A program made the position numbers and the translations under genes. DNA of 64,000 nt from Enterococcus_I eurekensis (GTDB taxonomy: Bacteria; Bacillota; Bacilli; Lactobacillales; Enterococcaceae): assembly GCF_042654605.1 (NCBI RefSeq), contig NZ_JBHSGT010000056.1:1-64000 (forward strand), given 5' to 3'. The notes under the pieces are model-generated. The model saw nothing but the letters and a program-made list of their open reading frames with translations, was not told where the DNA came from and did no database searches. Positions 41,372-50,493 of this stretch are shown here, one piece after another. Every line of letters begins with the position of its first letter. The stretch's first letter is position 1.

Positions 41372-42790
41372 ATGTTTCAAATCTTTGGTTTGTTAGAAAA
41401 TGTATTTTTTTGGGCAATTGTATTAATTATAGCTTTGTTAGCTTTTCTAATGGCTCGTTACCGAATTGGAAAGCCGGACGAAGCACTGATTGTTACAGGT
41501 TCGTTTTTAGGTAAAGAAGGCATAAAGATTTTAAAAAATAGTGGTACTTTTGTTATTCCAATTGTCCAAAAAGCACATAAACTAAGTTTGTTGACGCATA
41601 AACTTGAAATCGGTACACCTGAAGTTTATACCGAACAAGGGGTTCCAATTTTAGCCAGTGCAACGGTTTTAGTAAAAGTTGGAAATAGCGAAGAATCGAT
41701 TAAAACAGCAGCTGAACAGTACTTAGGTAAAACAACGATGGAACTTGAAGATGAAGCTAGAGAAGTCTTAGAAGGACATTTAAGAGCGATTTTAGGGACA
41801 ATGACTGTTGAAGCCATCTATCGTAACCGTGATGATTTTGCTGAGCAAGTTCAACAAGTGGCTTCGACGGATTTAAGCAAAATGGGATTAGAGATAGTTT
41901 CATTTACAATTAAAGATGTAACCGATCCAAACGGCTATTTAGATGCACTCGGTCGTCCACAAATTGCTGAAGTGAAAAAGAATGCGGAAGTTGCTGAATC
42001 AAATGCCTTACGTGAAACAAGAATTCGTCAAGCGGCCAATGAACAGTTGGCACAACAAGAAGAGATTCAACGTAGAACCGAAATAGCTGAAGCCAATAAA
42101 GATATGGCTTTAAAACAAGCGCAATATAAACAAGAGCAAGAAGTTGCCGATGCGATTGCAGAACAAATCGCTACAGGAGAACAAATGAAAGTTCAATTAA
42201 TTGAACAAGAAAAGAATATTGAAATTCAAGCAAAACAAGCGGAACTTGCTGAAAAAGAATTGACAGCTACTTTAAGAAAACGGGCGGAAGCGGATAAGTA
42301 TGTGGTAGAACAAAATGCTTTGGCTGAAAAAGCTAGAGAAATTGCTAAAGCAGAAGCTGAAGCAGCTAAAGTTCGCTTGGCGGCTGAAGCCGAAGCAGAA
42401 CGGATTGCGAAGTTAGGTCAAGCCGATGCGCAACGGATTGCCAAAGTCGGACAAGCTGAAGCTGAGAGTCAAGAAAAAATGGCGGTTGCTCTACAAAAAT
42501 TAAACGAAGCCGGTATTTTAATCGAGTTTATTAAAGTTTTACCAGCCATTGCTAAAGAGGTTAACGCACCAATTAGCAATATTGATAAGATTGTAAGTTT
42601 TGGTAGTTCAGGTGATGTCCATGAAATGGGTGAAGCGGGTTTAGCTCGGACTTTTGAAACGATTAAGGAGACAACCGGTCTTGATTTGGTTCAATTAATT
42701 AATGAGTCAATGGCTGTAAAACAGGGGAATAAAGAACTCGTTGCTGCTGTTGAACAGAGGGGGCAATCGTCTGAAAGATTTGCCGAATAA
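41372..42790 (+). CDS. floT: Flotillin-like protein (FloT/YqiK type)
   Basis: A 472-aa SPFH/flotillin protein, membrane-associated and a scaffold for lipid microdomains. The N-terminal hydrophobic hairpin (FFWAIVLIIALLAFLMARYRIGKPDEALI) is followed by the SPFH domain (ILASATVLVKVGNSEESI, EDEAREVLEGHLRAILGTMTVEAIYRNRDDFAEQVQQVA). A long Ala-, Glu- and Lys-rich coiled coil with repeated EA/AE motifs covers about 200-370. Flotillins of Bacillus are somewhat longer (about 509 aa). The start is ATG 41372 after GGGGCG. A hairpin terminator follows. Confidence 0.92.
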   Translation: MFQIFGLLENVFFWAIVLIIALLAFLMARYRIGKPDEALIVTGSFLGKEGIKILKNSGTFVIPIVQKAHKLSLLTHKLEIGTPEVYTEQGVPILASATVLVKVGNSEESIKTAAEQYLGKTTMELEDEAREVLEGHLRAILGTMTVEAIYRNRDDFAEQVQQVASTDLSKMGLEIVSFTIKDVTDPNGYLDALGRPQIAEVKKNAEVAESNALRETRIRQAANEQLAQQEEIQRRTEIAEANKDMALKQAQYKQEQEVADAIAEQIATGEQMKVQLIEQEKNIEIQAKQAELAEKELTATLRKRAEADKYVVEQNALAEKAREIAKAEAEAAKVRLAAEAEAERIAKLGQADAQRIAKVGQAEAESQEKMAVALQKLNEAGILIEFIKVLPAIAKEVNAPISNIDKIVSFGSSGDVHEMGEAGLARTFETIKETTGLDLVQLINESMAVKQGNKELVAAVEQRGQSSERFAE

Positions 42791-42810
42791 ATGCACGAAA
42801 AGTTCGTAAA

Positions 42811-42858
42811 ATAGTTGTCGAAATTACTTTAAACTAGTAAAATCGACAACTATTTTTT
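42811..42858 (+). terminator. Rho-independent terminator after floT
   Basis: ATAGTTGTCGA / TCGACAACTAT arms with inner TTACT/AGTAA pairing and a T-run. Confidence 0.85.
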
Positions 42859-42981
42859 ATTGAAAGCATTTAAAAAATTTCATGAAAAATGTGTTATATC
42901 AAGCATTTGGAACAATTATGAGGAGAAGATGAATTAAATGTGTCCAAAGTTGAAAAAATTGCTTAAATTCTGACAATTCAT

Positions 42982-43010
42982 TTGAAATTTTTTATTTGCT
43001 ATGCTAATCT
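42982..43010 (+). promoter_or_regulatory. Candidate promoter for the xerC-hslVU-codY operon
   Basis: TTGAAA (42982-42987), 17-base spacing and an extended -10 TGCTAATCT (43002-43010). It lies about 30 bases before xerC. The stretch 42860-42980 shows no gene; repeated AAATTT- and TTTGAA-like segments suggest it could also hold a CodY site, which I could not identify. Confidence 0.5.
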
Positions 43011-43037
43011 GTAGAATGATTAGGATGGAGGACGCAA

Positions 43038-43940
43038 ATGATAACACGAGATTGGGTACAAGAATTTATGCGTTATTTGATTGTAGAACGGGGCTATTCT
43101 GATAAAACACGCATTGCTTATGAAAAGGACATTCATGACTATCAATTATTTCTAGCAGAAACGGGTAATGAGTCTTACTTATCGGTTGACTATCGTGATG
43201 TTCGAATCTATTTAGGTTTCTTAACGAATGAAAAAAAATATAGTCGCAATACGATTAATCGTAAAATGGCGAGTTTGCGTTCTTTTTATCAGTATTTATT
43301 ACGGCAAGAAGTTCTCTCTGAAAATCCCTTCAGTTATGTGCATCTAAAGAAACAAAATCAGCGTTTGCCCCATTTTTTTTATGAAAAAGAAATGGAGATG
43401 TTGATACAAAGTGTACAAGGCAATGAACCGCTCGAGCAAAGGAATCGAGCCTTACTTGAAATTCTTTACGGTTCTGGATTACGTGTAAGCGAATGTAGCG
43501 AGTTAACTTTATCGATGGTGGACTTTAATCTTTCGGTACTGCGCATCATTGGTAAAGGCAACAAAGAACGTTATGTCCCTTTTAACGAAGCCACCAAGAA
43601 GGCGTTGTTGACGTATATGGAAGCTGGTCGAAGAGAATTGATGACACAACATCAAGCGAAGCATGATTATGTTTTTGTCAATCATCTAGGCGAACAACTG
43701 ACAGCAAAAGGGATTTCCTATGTTTTAAATCAAGTAATTAAAAAAGGGAGTTTGGATTTACAAATTAACCCTCATAAATTACGGCATACATTTGCCACAC
43801 ATTTGTTAAATAATGGTGCCGACATGCGAACCGTTCAAGAATTATTAGGGCATGAGAATTTATCGACGACCCAGATTTATACGCATGTGACAAAAGAAAG
43901 TTTACAAAAAAATTATCGACAATTTCATCCAAGAGCTTAA
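43038..43940 (+). CDS. xerC: Tyrosine recombinase XerC (CodV)
   Basis: A 300-aa tyrosine recombinase that resolves chromosome dimers at dif. The N-terminal core-binding SAM-like domain (YLIVERGYSDKTRIAYEKDIHDYQLFL) precedes the catalytic domain, which starts near 110. Catalytic residues are in ILYGSGLRVSEC, HKLRHTFATHLLNNGADMRTVQELLGHENLSTTQIYTHV (Arg, His and the nucleophilic Tyr of QIYTHV). The start is ATG 43038 after GGAGGA. It heads the conserved Firmicutes order xerC/codV-clpQ-clpY-codY. Confidence 0.95.
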   Translation: MITRDWVQEFMRYLIVERGYSDKTRIAYEKDIHDYQLFLAETGNESYLSVDYRDVRIYLGFLTNEKKYSRNTINRKMASLRSFYQYLLRQEVLSENPFSYVHLKKQNQRLPHFFYEKEMEMLIQSVQGNEPLEQRNRALLEILYGSGLRVSECSELTLSMVDFNLSVLRIIGKGNKERYVPFNEATKKALLTYMEAGRRELMTQHQAKHDYVFVNHLGEQLTAKGISYVLNQVIKKGSLDLQINPHKLRHTFATHLLNNGADMRTVQELLGHENLSTTQIYTHVTKESLQKNYRQFHPRA

Positions 43941-43974
43941 TTTGGAGAAGATGAAATATAAAGGAGCAAAAGTT

Positions 43975-44520
43975 ATGAAACCAGAATTTCATTCAACAAC
44001 TATTTGTGCTATTGAAAAAGATGGCCAATTTGCAATGGCCGGTGATGGTCAAGTGACAATGGGAGAACAAATTGTGATGAAAGGCACGGCTAAAAAAGTT
44101 CGTCGTATTTATAACGATCAAGTCGTTGTCGGTTTTGCCGGCAGTGTAGCAGATGCTTTCACTTTAGAAGGTAAATTTGAAGAAAAATTAAATGAATACA
44201 ACGGTAACTTGCAAAGAGCAGCGGTCGAGTTGGCGCAAGAATGGCGGACAAAACAATCCATGCAAAAATTAGAAGCGATGTTAATTGTGATGAATGACAA
44301 AGAAATGTTGCTTGTTTCAGGAACAGGTGAAGTGATTGCACCAGATGATGGCATTTTAGCGATTGGTTCAGGTGGTAATTATGCATTAGCAGCCGCTCGT
44401 TCGATGAAGCAATATGGAGCAGATGGGTTAACGGCTAGTCAAATTGCTAAAAATGCTTTAAATGTCGCAGCGGACATCTGTGTCTTTACAAACCATAATA
44501 TTATTGTGGAGGAATTTTAA
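43975..44520 (+). CDS. hslV: ATP-dependent protease peptidase subunit HslV (ClpQ)
   Basis: The peptidase of the two-component HslVU protease, 181 aa. The precursor start MKPEFHSTTICAIEKDGQFAMAGDGQVTMGE shows the N-terminal nucleophile (Thr, or Ser in some ClpQ) that is exposed after processing in the STTI region. Other conserved parts are KKVRRIYNDQVVVGFAGSVADAFTL and DGILAIGSGGNYALAAARSM. ATG 43975 follows AAAGGAG by 8 bases, which rules out the longer frame from TTG 43942. Its stop lies 2 bases before hslU. Confidence 0.96.
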   Translation: MKPEFHSTTICAIEKDGQFAMAGDGQVTMGEQIVMKGTAKKVRRIYNDQVVVGFAGSVADAFTLEGKFEEKLNEYNGNLQRAAVELAQEWRTKQSMQKLEAMLIVMNDKEMLLVSGTGEVIAPDDGILAIGSGGNYALAAARSMKQYGADGLTASQIAKNALNVAADICVFTNHNIIVEEF

Positions 44521-44522
44521 TT

Positions 44523-45920
44523 ATGATGAATCAAAATATTTCACCAAAGGAAATTGTTGCGGAATTAGACCGCTATATTATTGGTCAAGAAGCTGCAAAA
44601 AAATCAGTTGCCGTTGCCCTACGCAATCGCTACCGTCGTCTACAGCTTGACGAAGAGATGCAACAAGAAGTAACACCTAAAAATATTTTAATGATTGGGC
44701 CAACAGGGGTTGGGAAAACAGAAATCGCGCGTCGTTTAGCCAAAATTGTTCAAGCGCCATTTGTTAAAGTGGAAGCAACAAAATTTACTGAAGTAGGTTA
44801 TGTCGGCCGTGATGTTGAATCAATGGTTCGTGATCTAGTGGAGCATGCGATTCAAATTGTGCAAAAAGAGCAATTTTCACGTGTACGTGTTCGGGCAGAA
44901 AAAAAAGCGAACCGTCGCCTAGCCAAAGTCCTTGTACCAGGTATTCGTAAGGAGCAAAAAAAATCAGTTAACCCTTACGAACAAATGATGACGATGTTCA
45001 ATCAAGTGCAACAGCCGGAAGAAGCTAAAGAAGAGTTAACGGATGAAATTCGTAGTAATCGACAATCAATTTATGAACAACTTGAAAAAGGCATGCTCGA
45101 TACGCGGGAAGTTACGATTGAAATCGATGAACCAAAAATTAATGCACCATCAATGAATAACGGTTTAGAACAAATGGGAATTGATATTAATGAAACACTA
45201 GGTGCTTTAAAACCGCGTAAAAAAATTGAGCGCACAGTAACTGTGAAGGAAGCTCGTGAATTATTAATTCAAGAGGAATCTTCAAAAATGGTCAATGATT
45301 CCGATATCAATAGCGAAGCACTCCGTCTCGCGGAATCAAGTGGAATCATTTTTATTGATGAAATCGATAAAATTACTTCAAAATCGCAACAATCAGGTGA
45401 AGTCTCACGTGAAGGAGTACAACGTGATATCTTGCCAATTGTTGAAGGTTCGCAAGTAAATACTAAATATGGTGCCATTCATACGGATCATATTTTATTT
45501 ATCGCTTCAGGAGCCTTTCATTTATCCAAACCAAGTGACTTAATTCCTGAATTACAAGGTCGTTTTCCGATTCGTGTGGAATTGGATGATTTAACGGCTG
45601 CTGACTTTGTAAAGATTTTAAAAGAACCAAACAACGCACTCGTAAAACAATATATTGCTTTACTTGGAACCGAAGGAATTAAAATTACCTTTACTTTGGA
45701 AGCTATCGAGCGTATTGCGGAAATGGCGTTTCAAGTCAACCGTGATACTGATAATATTGGTGCTCGTCGCCTACATACCATTTTGGAAAAACTTTTAGAA
45801 GACTTGTTGTTTGAAGCGTCAGAAATTCAACTGGCTGAGATTACAATTACGGAAGCCTATGTTGATGAAAAGTTAGCTGCAATTGCTAAAAATGAAGATT
45901 TAAGTCGCTACATACTTTAA
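44523..45920 (+). CDS. hslU: ATP-dependent protease ATPase subunit HslU (ClpY)
   Basis: AAA+ unfoldase of 465 aa that feeds substrates to HslV. Walker A (GPTGVGKTEIARRLAK, near residue 60), the FVKVEATKFTEVGYVGRDVESMVRDL stretch and Walker B (IIFIDEIDK, near 270) are intact. The intermediate domain (about 110-240) is long and charged, and the C-terminus ends in LSRYIL, the motif that activates HslV. Two ATG codons are next to each other at 44523 and 44526; GGAGG lies about 10 bases upstream. Confidence 0.96.
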   Translation: MMNQNISPKEIVAELDRYIIGQEAAKKSVAVALRNRYRRLQLDEEMQQEVTPKNILMIGPTGVGKTEIARRLAKIVQAPFVKVEATKFTEVGYVGRDVESMVRDLVEHAIQIVQKEQFSRVRVRAEKKANRRLAKVLVPGIRKEQKKSVNPYEQMMTMFNQVQQPEEAKEELTDEIRSNRQSIYEQLEKGMLDTREVTIEIDEPKINAPSMNNGLEQMGIDINETLGALKPRKKIERTVTVKEARELLIQEESSKMVNDSDINSEALRLAESSGIIFIDEIDKITSKSQQSGEVSREGVQRDILPIVEGSQVNTKYGAIHTDHILFIASGAFHLSKPSDLIPELQGRFPIRVELDDLTAADFVKILKEPNNALVKQYIALLGTEGIKITFTLEAIERIAEMAFQVNRDTDNIGARRLHTILEKLLEDLLFEASEIQLAEITITEAYVDEKLAAIAKNEDLSRYIL

Positions 45921-45937
45921 TCAATGGGGGAGTAAAA

Positions 45938-46723
45938 ATGAGTACACTTTTAGAAAAGACTAGACAAATTAATGAGTTGCTACAACAAAAGAATACTTTT
46001 GATTTAGCAACGGATTTGCCTTATGATAAAATGGCGATTATTTTAGGGGATATTTTGAACAGTAACGCTTATATTATTAGTAAAGATGGTACTTTGTTAG
46101 GATTTAACGAAAAACATGATGTCAATAATGATCGTGTGAAAAATATGTTTATCGAAAAACAATTTCCTGAAGTCTATACGGATATGGCTGACCGTTTGTT
46201 GAGTACCGAAGCCAATATTCCAATCACCAACGATTTAACCGCTTTTCCAGTCGAGACGCGCGAAATTTATCCAAATGGGGTTACGACAGTCGTGCCAATT
46301 TATGGAGCAGGCTCTCGTTTAGGAACAATTATTTTGTCGAGGATTGATCAATCATTTGATAATGACGCATTAGTGTTAGCTGAGTATAGTGCGACTGTAG
46401 TTGGGATGCAAATTTTATACCAACAATCAAGAAACATTGAAGACGCGGTGCGTAGTACAACAGCTGTTCAAATGGCAATTAGTACATTGTCCTACAGTGA
46501 ACTTATAGCTGTTCAAGCGATTTTTAAAGCGCTAGATGGTGATGAGGGACGTTTAACGGCTTCTAATATTGCTGATGAAATTGGAATCACCCGTTCTGTG
46601 ATTGTTAATGCCTTGCGCAAACTAGAGTCTGCAGGTATCATTGAGTCACGTTCTTTAGGAATGAAAGGGACATACTTAAAAGTGCTAAATCATCGCTTTA
46701 AAGAAGAGTTAAATAAAGCTTAA
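45938..46723 (+). CDS. codY: Global transcriptional regulator CodY
   Basis: A 261-aa repressor that senses branched-chain amino acids (and GTP in some species) and controls nutrient and virulence genes. The N-terminal GAF domain (ILNSNAYIISKDGTLLGF through VVPIYGAGSRLGTIIL) binds the ligand. The C-terminal winged helix has LTASNIADEIGITRSVIVNALRKLESAGIIESRSLGMKGTYLKVLN, the recognition region. The start is ATG 45938 after GGGGGAG. In this order CodY is cotranscribed with hslVU. Confidence 0.96.
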   Translation: MSTLLEKTRQINELLQQKNTFDLATDLPYDKMAIILGDILNSNAYIISKDGTLLGFNEKHDVNNDRVKNMFIEKQFPEVYTDMADRLLSTEANIPITNDLTAFPVETREIYPNGVTTVVPIYGAGSRLGTIILSRIDQSFDNDALVLAEYSATVVGMQILYQQSRNIEDAVRSTTAVQMAISTLSYSELIAVQAIFKALDGDEGRLTASNIADEIGITRSVIVNALRKLESAGIIESRSLGMKGTYLKVLNHRFKEELNKA

Positions 46724-46745
46724 GAACATGTGAGGGGGTTTGAGA

Positions 46746-47621
46746 ATGAAAGTAGTAATTGAAACAGACTATTTACAAGCAACAATTGATTCATATGGTG
46801 CAGAATTGCAGTCCTTATACAGCAAAGAACATAAAATTGAGTATCTATGGCATGGTGATCCAGAATTTTGGGGACGTCATGCACCCGTCTTATTTCCAGT
46901 CGTTGGCTCTTTAAAAGATCAGCAATATACACATCAAGGGAAAACGTATAAAATGGGACAACATGGTTTTGCTCGTGATATGGAATTTGCGCTCGTTGAG
47001 AAAAAACCAGATGAAGTGACATTTGTTTTAAAAAGTGACGAAGAAACCAAGGCGATTTACCCCTTTGATTTTCAGTTATTTATTTCTTATCAACTTGGCG
47101 GTGACGGGATTACAACCGCCTATCGTGTTGTGAATGAATCCGATGAGGAAATGTATTTTTCAATTGGCGGACATCCCGCTTTCAACGTACCTTTAGAAGA
47201 GGGTTTGACTTTTGAAGATTATTATTTAAAAACATCGCCGATGAAGTCTCGGATTCAAATACCGTTAGTTGGACCATACATTGATTTAGATAATCGCACA
47301 TTGGGACAAACGAATGCCTCCATCGCTTTTACGCGTGATTTATTTAACAATGATGCGTTAATCTATGAAACGATTGGTTTGAATTCATTTTCAATTTTTA
47401 GCGACAAGTCGCCACACAGTATTACATTATCTTATAATAACTTGCCATTCGTAGGCATTTGGTCGCCTTATGGCAAAGAAGCTCCTTTTATTTGTATTGA
47501 ACCTTGGTCAGGAATTGCGGATACAGTCGATGCTAGTGGGGAACTGAGTCAGAAATTTGGCATTCAAAAACTAGCAACGAATGAAGAGTTTTTGTCAAAA
47601 TACGCAATCACAGTCAAATAA
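46746..47621 (+). CDS. Aldose 1-epimerase family protein (GalM/LacX-like)
   Basis: A 291-aa galactose mutarotase-like protein. These interconvert alpha and beta anomers of sugars. Conserved stretches are YGAELQSLYSKEHKIEYLWHGDPEFWGRHAPVLFPVVGSLKD near the N-terminus, a His-containing KMGQHGFARDMEF, GGHPAFNVPLEEG and a C-terminal FICIEPWSGIADTVD. The pattern is closer to LacX-like than to classical GalM, and the natural sugar is unknown. ATG 46746 follows GAGGGGG by 7 bases; a TTG at 46740 is in frame. It sits 22 bases after codY and ends at a terminator shared with plsY. Confidence 0.88.
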   Translation: MKVVIETDYLQATIDSYGAELQSLYSKEHKIEYLWHGDPEFWGRHAPVLFPVVGSLKDQQYTHQGKTYKMGQHGFARDMEFALVEKKPDEVTFVLKSDEETKAIYPFDFQLFISYQLGGDGITTAYRVVNESDEEMYFSIGGHPAFNVPLEEGLTFEDYYLKTSPMKSRIQIPLVGPYIDLDNRTLGQTNASIAFTRDLFNNDALIYETIGLNSFSIFSDKSPHSITLSYNNLPFVGIWSPYGKEAPFICIEPWSGIADTVDASGELSQKFGIQKLATNEEFLSKYAITVK

Positions 47622-47623
47622 AC

Positions 47624-47680
47624 AAAACGTTGAGTAAACGGATGTTTAGTATCCATTACTCAACGTTTCTTTATTTTTTT
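47624..47680. terminator. Bidirectional terminator between the GalM-like gene and plsY
   Basis: AAACGTTGAGTAA / TTACTCAACGTTT perfect 13-base arms with a loop of 18 bases; T-rich on the right, A-rich on the left. It overlaps the 3' end of plsY. Confidence 0.85.
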
Positions 47681-48303
47681 ATTTGATTTAAACCAAAGGG
47701 TACTCTACTCTCTGTGCCGTTTTTTATCCGTGAAATATTATCTTTGTGGCGATAAATGATAAAGGTTGAAACGCAGATGGCAATCACCGTTAGCAACCAA
47801 TCTTGTTTCGGTAAAATAAAAGGTGCAATTTGAGGTGCCAAGACAGTTGCTAAGGTAATAATTACTGCGGCAACCATGCTTGAAAGACTGACCATACTTG
47901 TTACAAATAAAAGGATAATAAACAATAAGACAGAGAAGAAAAAGAAAACTGGATTATAAGCTAAGAGCATCCCAGCACTTGTTGCGACCGCTTTCCCACC
48001 TTTAAAACGGGCGAAAATAGGGAAGGTGTGGCCTAAAATAGCTGCGCAACCAAACCATAGAGGGTTAATATTATCTAAATGAAAAATAAATGGTAGTGAA
48101 GTTGCAAGCGTCCCTTTTAAAATATCCATAAATAAAACAATGGTGCCGGCCTGTTTGCCTAAAACACGAAAAGTATTGGTGGTACCCGTATTGCCGCTGC
48201 CAAATTGGCGAATATCTTTTTTGAAGAATAGTTGACCAATCCAGACCCCAGAAGGAATGGATCCTAGAAGATATGCGATAAAAAGAAATAAAATAATTTT
48301 CAT
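47671..48303 (-). CDS. plsY: Glycerol-3-phosphate acyltransferase PlsY
   Basis: PlsY moves the acyl group from acyl-phosphate to glycerol 3-phosphate, the first step of phospholipid synthesis in Gram-positives. The 210-aa protein has five hydrophobic helices and three catalytic loops: GSIPSGVWIGQLFF, IRQFGSGNTGTTNTFRVLGKQAG and ILGHTFPIFARFKGGKAVATSAG. The C-terminal FIIYRHKDNISRIKNGTE is typical. On the minus strand, the start is ATG 48303, with a weak AAAGTGAG site. It is divergent from parE. Confidence 0.95.
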   Translation of the reverse strand: MKIILFLFIAYLLGSIPSGVWIGQLFFKKDIRQFGSGNTGTTNTFRVLGKQAGTIVLFMDILKGTLATSLPFIFHLDNINPLWFGCAAILGHTFPIFARFKGGKAVATSAGMLLAYNPVFFFFSVLLFIILLFVTSMVSLSSMVAAVIITLATVLAPQIAPFILPKQDWLLTVIAICVSTFIIYRHKDNISRIKNGTESRVPFGLNQIKK

Positions 48304-48334
48304 AATAACTCACTTTCTAAAAAAATCTAGTCTA

Positions 48335-48363
48335 ATCTTAGCACGAAAAAACACTTTCAACAA
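48335..48363 (-). promoter_or_regulatory. Candidate promoter for plsY
   Basis: Minus-strand TTGTTG (48363-48358), 17-base spacing and an extended -10 TGCTAAGAT ending at 48335. Confidence 0.5.
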
Positions 48364-48417
48364 TCCATTTCTTCAGAAGTTAGAAAAAGGAATCGGAAAA
48401 ATTATACTGAAATCTTT

Positions 48418-48447
48418 TTGCGAATTATAGGTATTATGATGTATAAT
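48418..48447 (+). promoter_or_regulatory. Candidate promoter for parE-parC
   Basis: TTGCGA (48418-48423) and TATAAT (48442-48447) with 18-base spacing, about 37 bases before the parE start codon. Confidence 0.55.
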
Positions 48448-48483
48448 GATTCGAGTGATTTTATAGACAAAGGAGCGTTTGCT

Positions 48484-50481
48484 TTGGTAAAAAAGAATTT
48501 AACAGAATATAATGATGCTTCAATCCAAGTATTGGAAGGGTTAGAAGCTGTTCGAAAAAGACCAGGAATGTATATCGGTTCAACAGATAGTCGTGGTTTG
48601 CACCATTTAGTTTATGAAATTGTTGATAATGCCGTTGATGAAGTTTTATCGGGTTACGGCAATCAAATTGAAGTTGTGCTACATAAAGACAATAGTATTA
48701 GCGTTGAAGATTATGGTCGTGGAATGCCTGTAGGAATGCACAAATCGGGTGTTTCGACCGTTGAGGTTATTTTTACTGTCTTGCATGCTGGTGGAAAATT
48801 TGGTCAAGGTGGCTACAAGACATCTGGTGGTTTGCATGGTGTTGGTGCCAGTGTGGTAAATGCTCTCTCCCGTTGGTTGACCGTTTCAATTTATCGTGAT
48901 GGTATTGAGTATTTACAAAATTTTAAAGATGGTGGAAAACCAGACGGGAAATTAAAAAAAGTTGGTAAAACAAAACGAGCGAATGGAACAAAAGTTCAGT
49001 TTTTACCGGATAAAAGTATTTTTTCAGTGACTAAATTTTCATATGATACACTCGCAGAACGATTAAGAGAGTCCGCTTTTTTATTAAAAGGGGTAAAAAT
49101 TAATTTAATTGATTTACGTGAAAGTGAAAAAGTTGAAGAGCTCTTCCATTATGATGAAGGAATTTCAGCTTTTGTTGCCTATTTGAATGAAGAAAAAGAC
49201 AGCTTAACACCAATTATGTATTTTTCAGGTGAAAAAGAAGGCATTGAAGTCGAAGTTGCGATTCAATACAATGATGGTTTCTCTGACAATTTACTTTCAT
49301 TTGTTAATAATGTGCGTACAAGAGATGGTGGCACACATGAAGTCGGTATGAAAACAGCTTTAACAAAAGCGTTTAATGAATATGCTCGAAAAGTAAATTT
49401 ATTAAAAGACAAGGATAAGAATCTAGAAGGCAGTGATTTCCGCGAAGGGTTAGCGGCCATTCTCTCGATTCGTGTGCCAGAAAATTTATTACAATTTGAA
49501 GGTCAGACGAAGGAAAAATTAGGAACACCAATTGCTCGTAGTATTGTCGAACAAATTGTGAGTGAACAGTTAGGGTATTATTTACTTGAAAATAGTGAAA
49601 CGAGTCAAATGTTGATTCGTAAAGCTTTGAAAGCCCGCGAAGCCCGTGAAGCAGCACGTAAAGCCCGTGAGGAAAGCCGAAACGGTAAGAAACGTAAAAA
49701 AGGCGAGTCTCTACTTTCTGGAAAACTGACACCCGCGCAATCTCGTAATCCTAAAAAGAATGAATTGTACTTAGTCGAAGGCGATTCTGCCGGTGGTTCC
49801 GCGAAACAAGGACGCGATCGAAAATTCCAAGCAATTTTACCTTTACGAGGTAAAGTGATTAATACTGAAAAAGCAAAAATGCAAGACATCTTAAAAAATG
49901 AAGAAATTAATACAATGATTTATACAATTGGTGCTGGCGTGGGTCCAGAGTTTTCAATTGAGGATTGTAATTATGATAAAGTGATTATTATGACCGATGC
50001 GGATACCGATGGTGCCCACATTCAAGTTTTATTATTAACATTCTTCTATCGTTATATGAAACCACTAATTGAAGAAGGTAAAGTCTATATTGCTTTACCA
50101 CCGCTTTATAAAGTTTCAAAAGGGACAGGTAAAAAAGAAGTCATTGAGTACGCATGGACCGAAGATGAATTGCAAGAAAAAATTCAAAAAATTGGTCGTG
50201 GCTACATGATTCAACGTTATAAAGGTTTGGGTGAGATGAATGCTGATCAACTTTGGGAGACGACAATGGATCCAGAAACACGGACTTTAATCCGCGTCTG
50301 GATTGATGACGCCGCACAGGCTGAACGTCGTGTAACAACTCTAATGGGGGATAAAGTACCGCCCCGTCGTAAATGGATTGAAAATAACGTCCAATTTACT
50401 TTAGAAGATTCGGTTGGTATTTTGGATAAAGAAGCCAATCGCCCAGCAACAGTAACTGAAAGTGAATTAATTGAAGAGTAG
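48484..50481 (+). CDS. parE: DNA topoisomerase IV subunit B ParE
   Basis: The ATPase subunit of topoisomerase IV, which decatenates daughter chromosomes. It has 665 aa. The GHKL domain shows LEAVRKRPGMYIGST, VYEIVDNAVDEVLSGYG and GGLHGVGASVVNALS; the TOPRIM domain contains LVEGDSAGGSAKQGRDR and MTDADTDGAHIQVLLL. The central LPLRGKVINTEKA is typical. The longer frame from 48418 is rejected because AAAGGAG (48469-48475) is 8 bases before TTG 48484, which also aligns with the family N-terminus. The parC gene follows after 12 bases. Confidence 0.95.
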   Translation: MVKKNLTEYNDASIQVLEGLEAVRKRPGMYIGSTDSRGLHHLVYEIVDNAVDEVLSGYGNQIEVVLHKDNSISVEDYGRGMPVGMHKSGVSTVEVIFTVLHAGGKFGQGGYKTSGGLHGVGASVVNALSRWLTVSIYRDGIEYLQNFKDGGKPDGKLKKVGKTKRANGTKVQFLPDKSIFSVTKFSYDTLAERLRESAFLLKGVKINLIDLRESEKVEELFHYDEGISAFVAYLNEEKDSLTPIMYFSGEKEGIEVEVAIQYNDGFSDNLLSFVNNVRTRDGGTHEVGMKTALTKAFNEYARKVNLLKDKDKNLEGSDFREGLAAILSIRVPENLLQFEGQTKEKLGTPIARSIVEQIVSEQLGYYLLENSETSQMLIRKALKAREAREAARKAREESRNGKKRKKGESLLSGKLTPAQSRNPKKNELYLVEGDSAGGSAKQGRDRKFQAILPLRGKVINTEKAKMQDILKNEEINTMIYTIGAGVGPEFSIEDCNYDKVIIMTDADTDGAHIQVLLLTFFYRYMKPLIEEGKVYIALPPLYKVSKGTGKKEVIEYAWTEDELQEKIQKIGRGYMIQRYKGLGEMNADQLWETTMDPETRTLIRVWIDDAAQAERRVTTLMGDKVPPRRKWIENNVQFTLEDSVGILDKEANRPATVTESELIEE

Positions 50482-50493
50482 GAGAGATCACTA

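Noticed and set aside
48418..48483. Longer N-terminus for ParE
   Set aside because: The extension overlaps the promoter -10 (48442-48447), and AAAGGAG is placed correctly for TTG 48484.
49373..49732. 119-aa minus-strand frame within parE
   Set aside because: Antisense to conserved parE sequence; no start signals.
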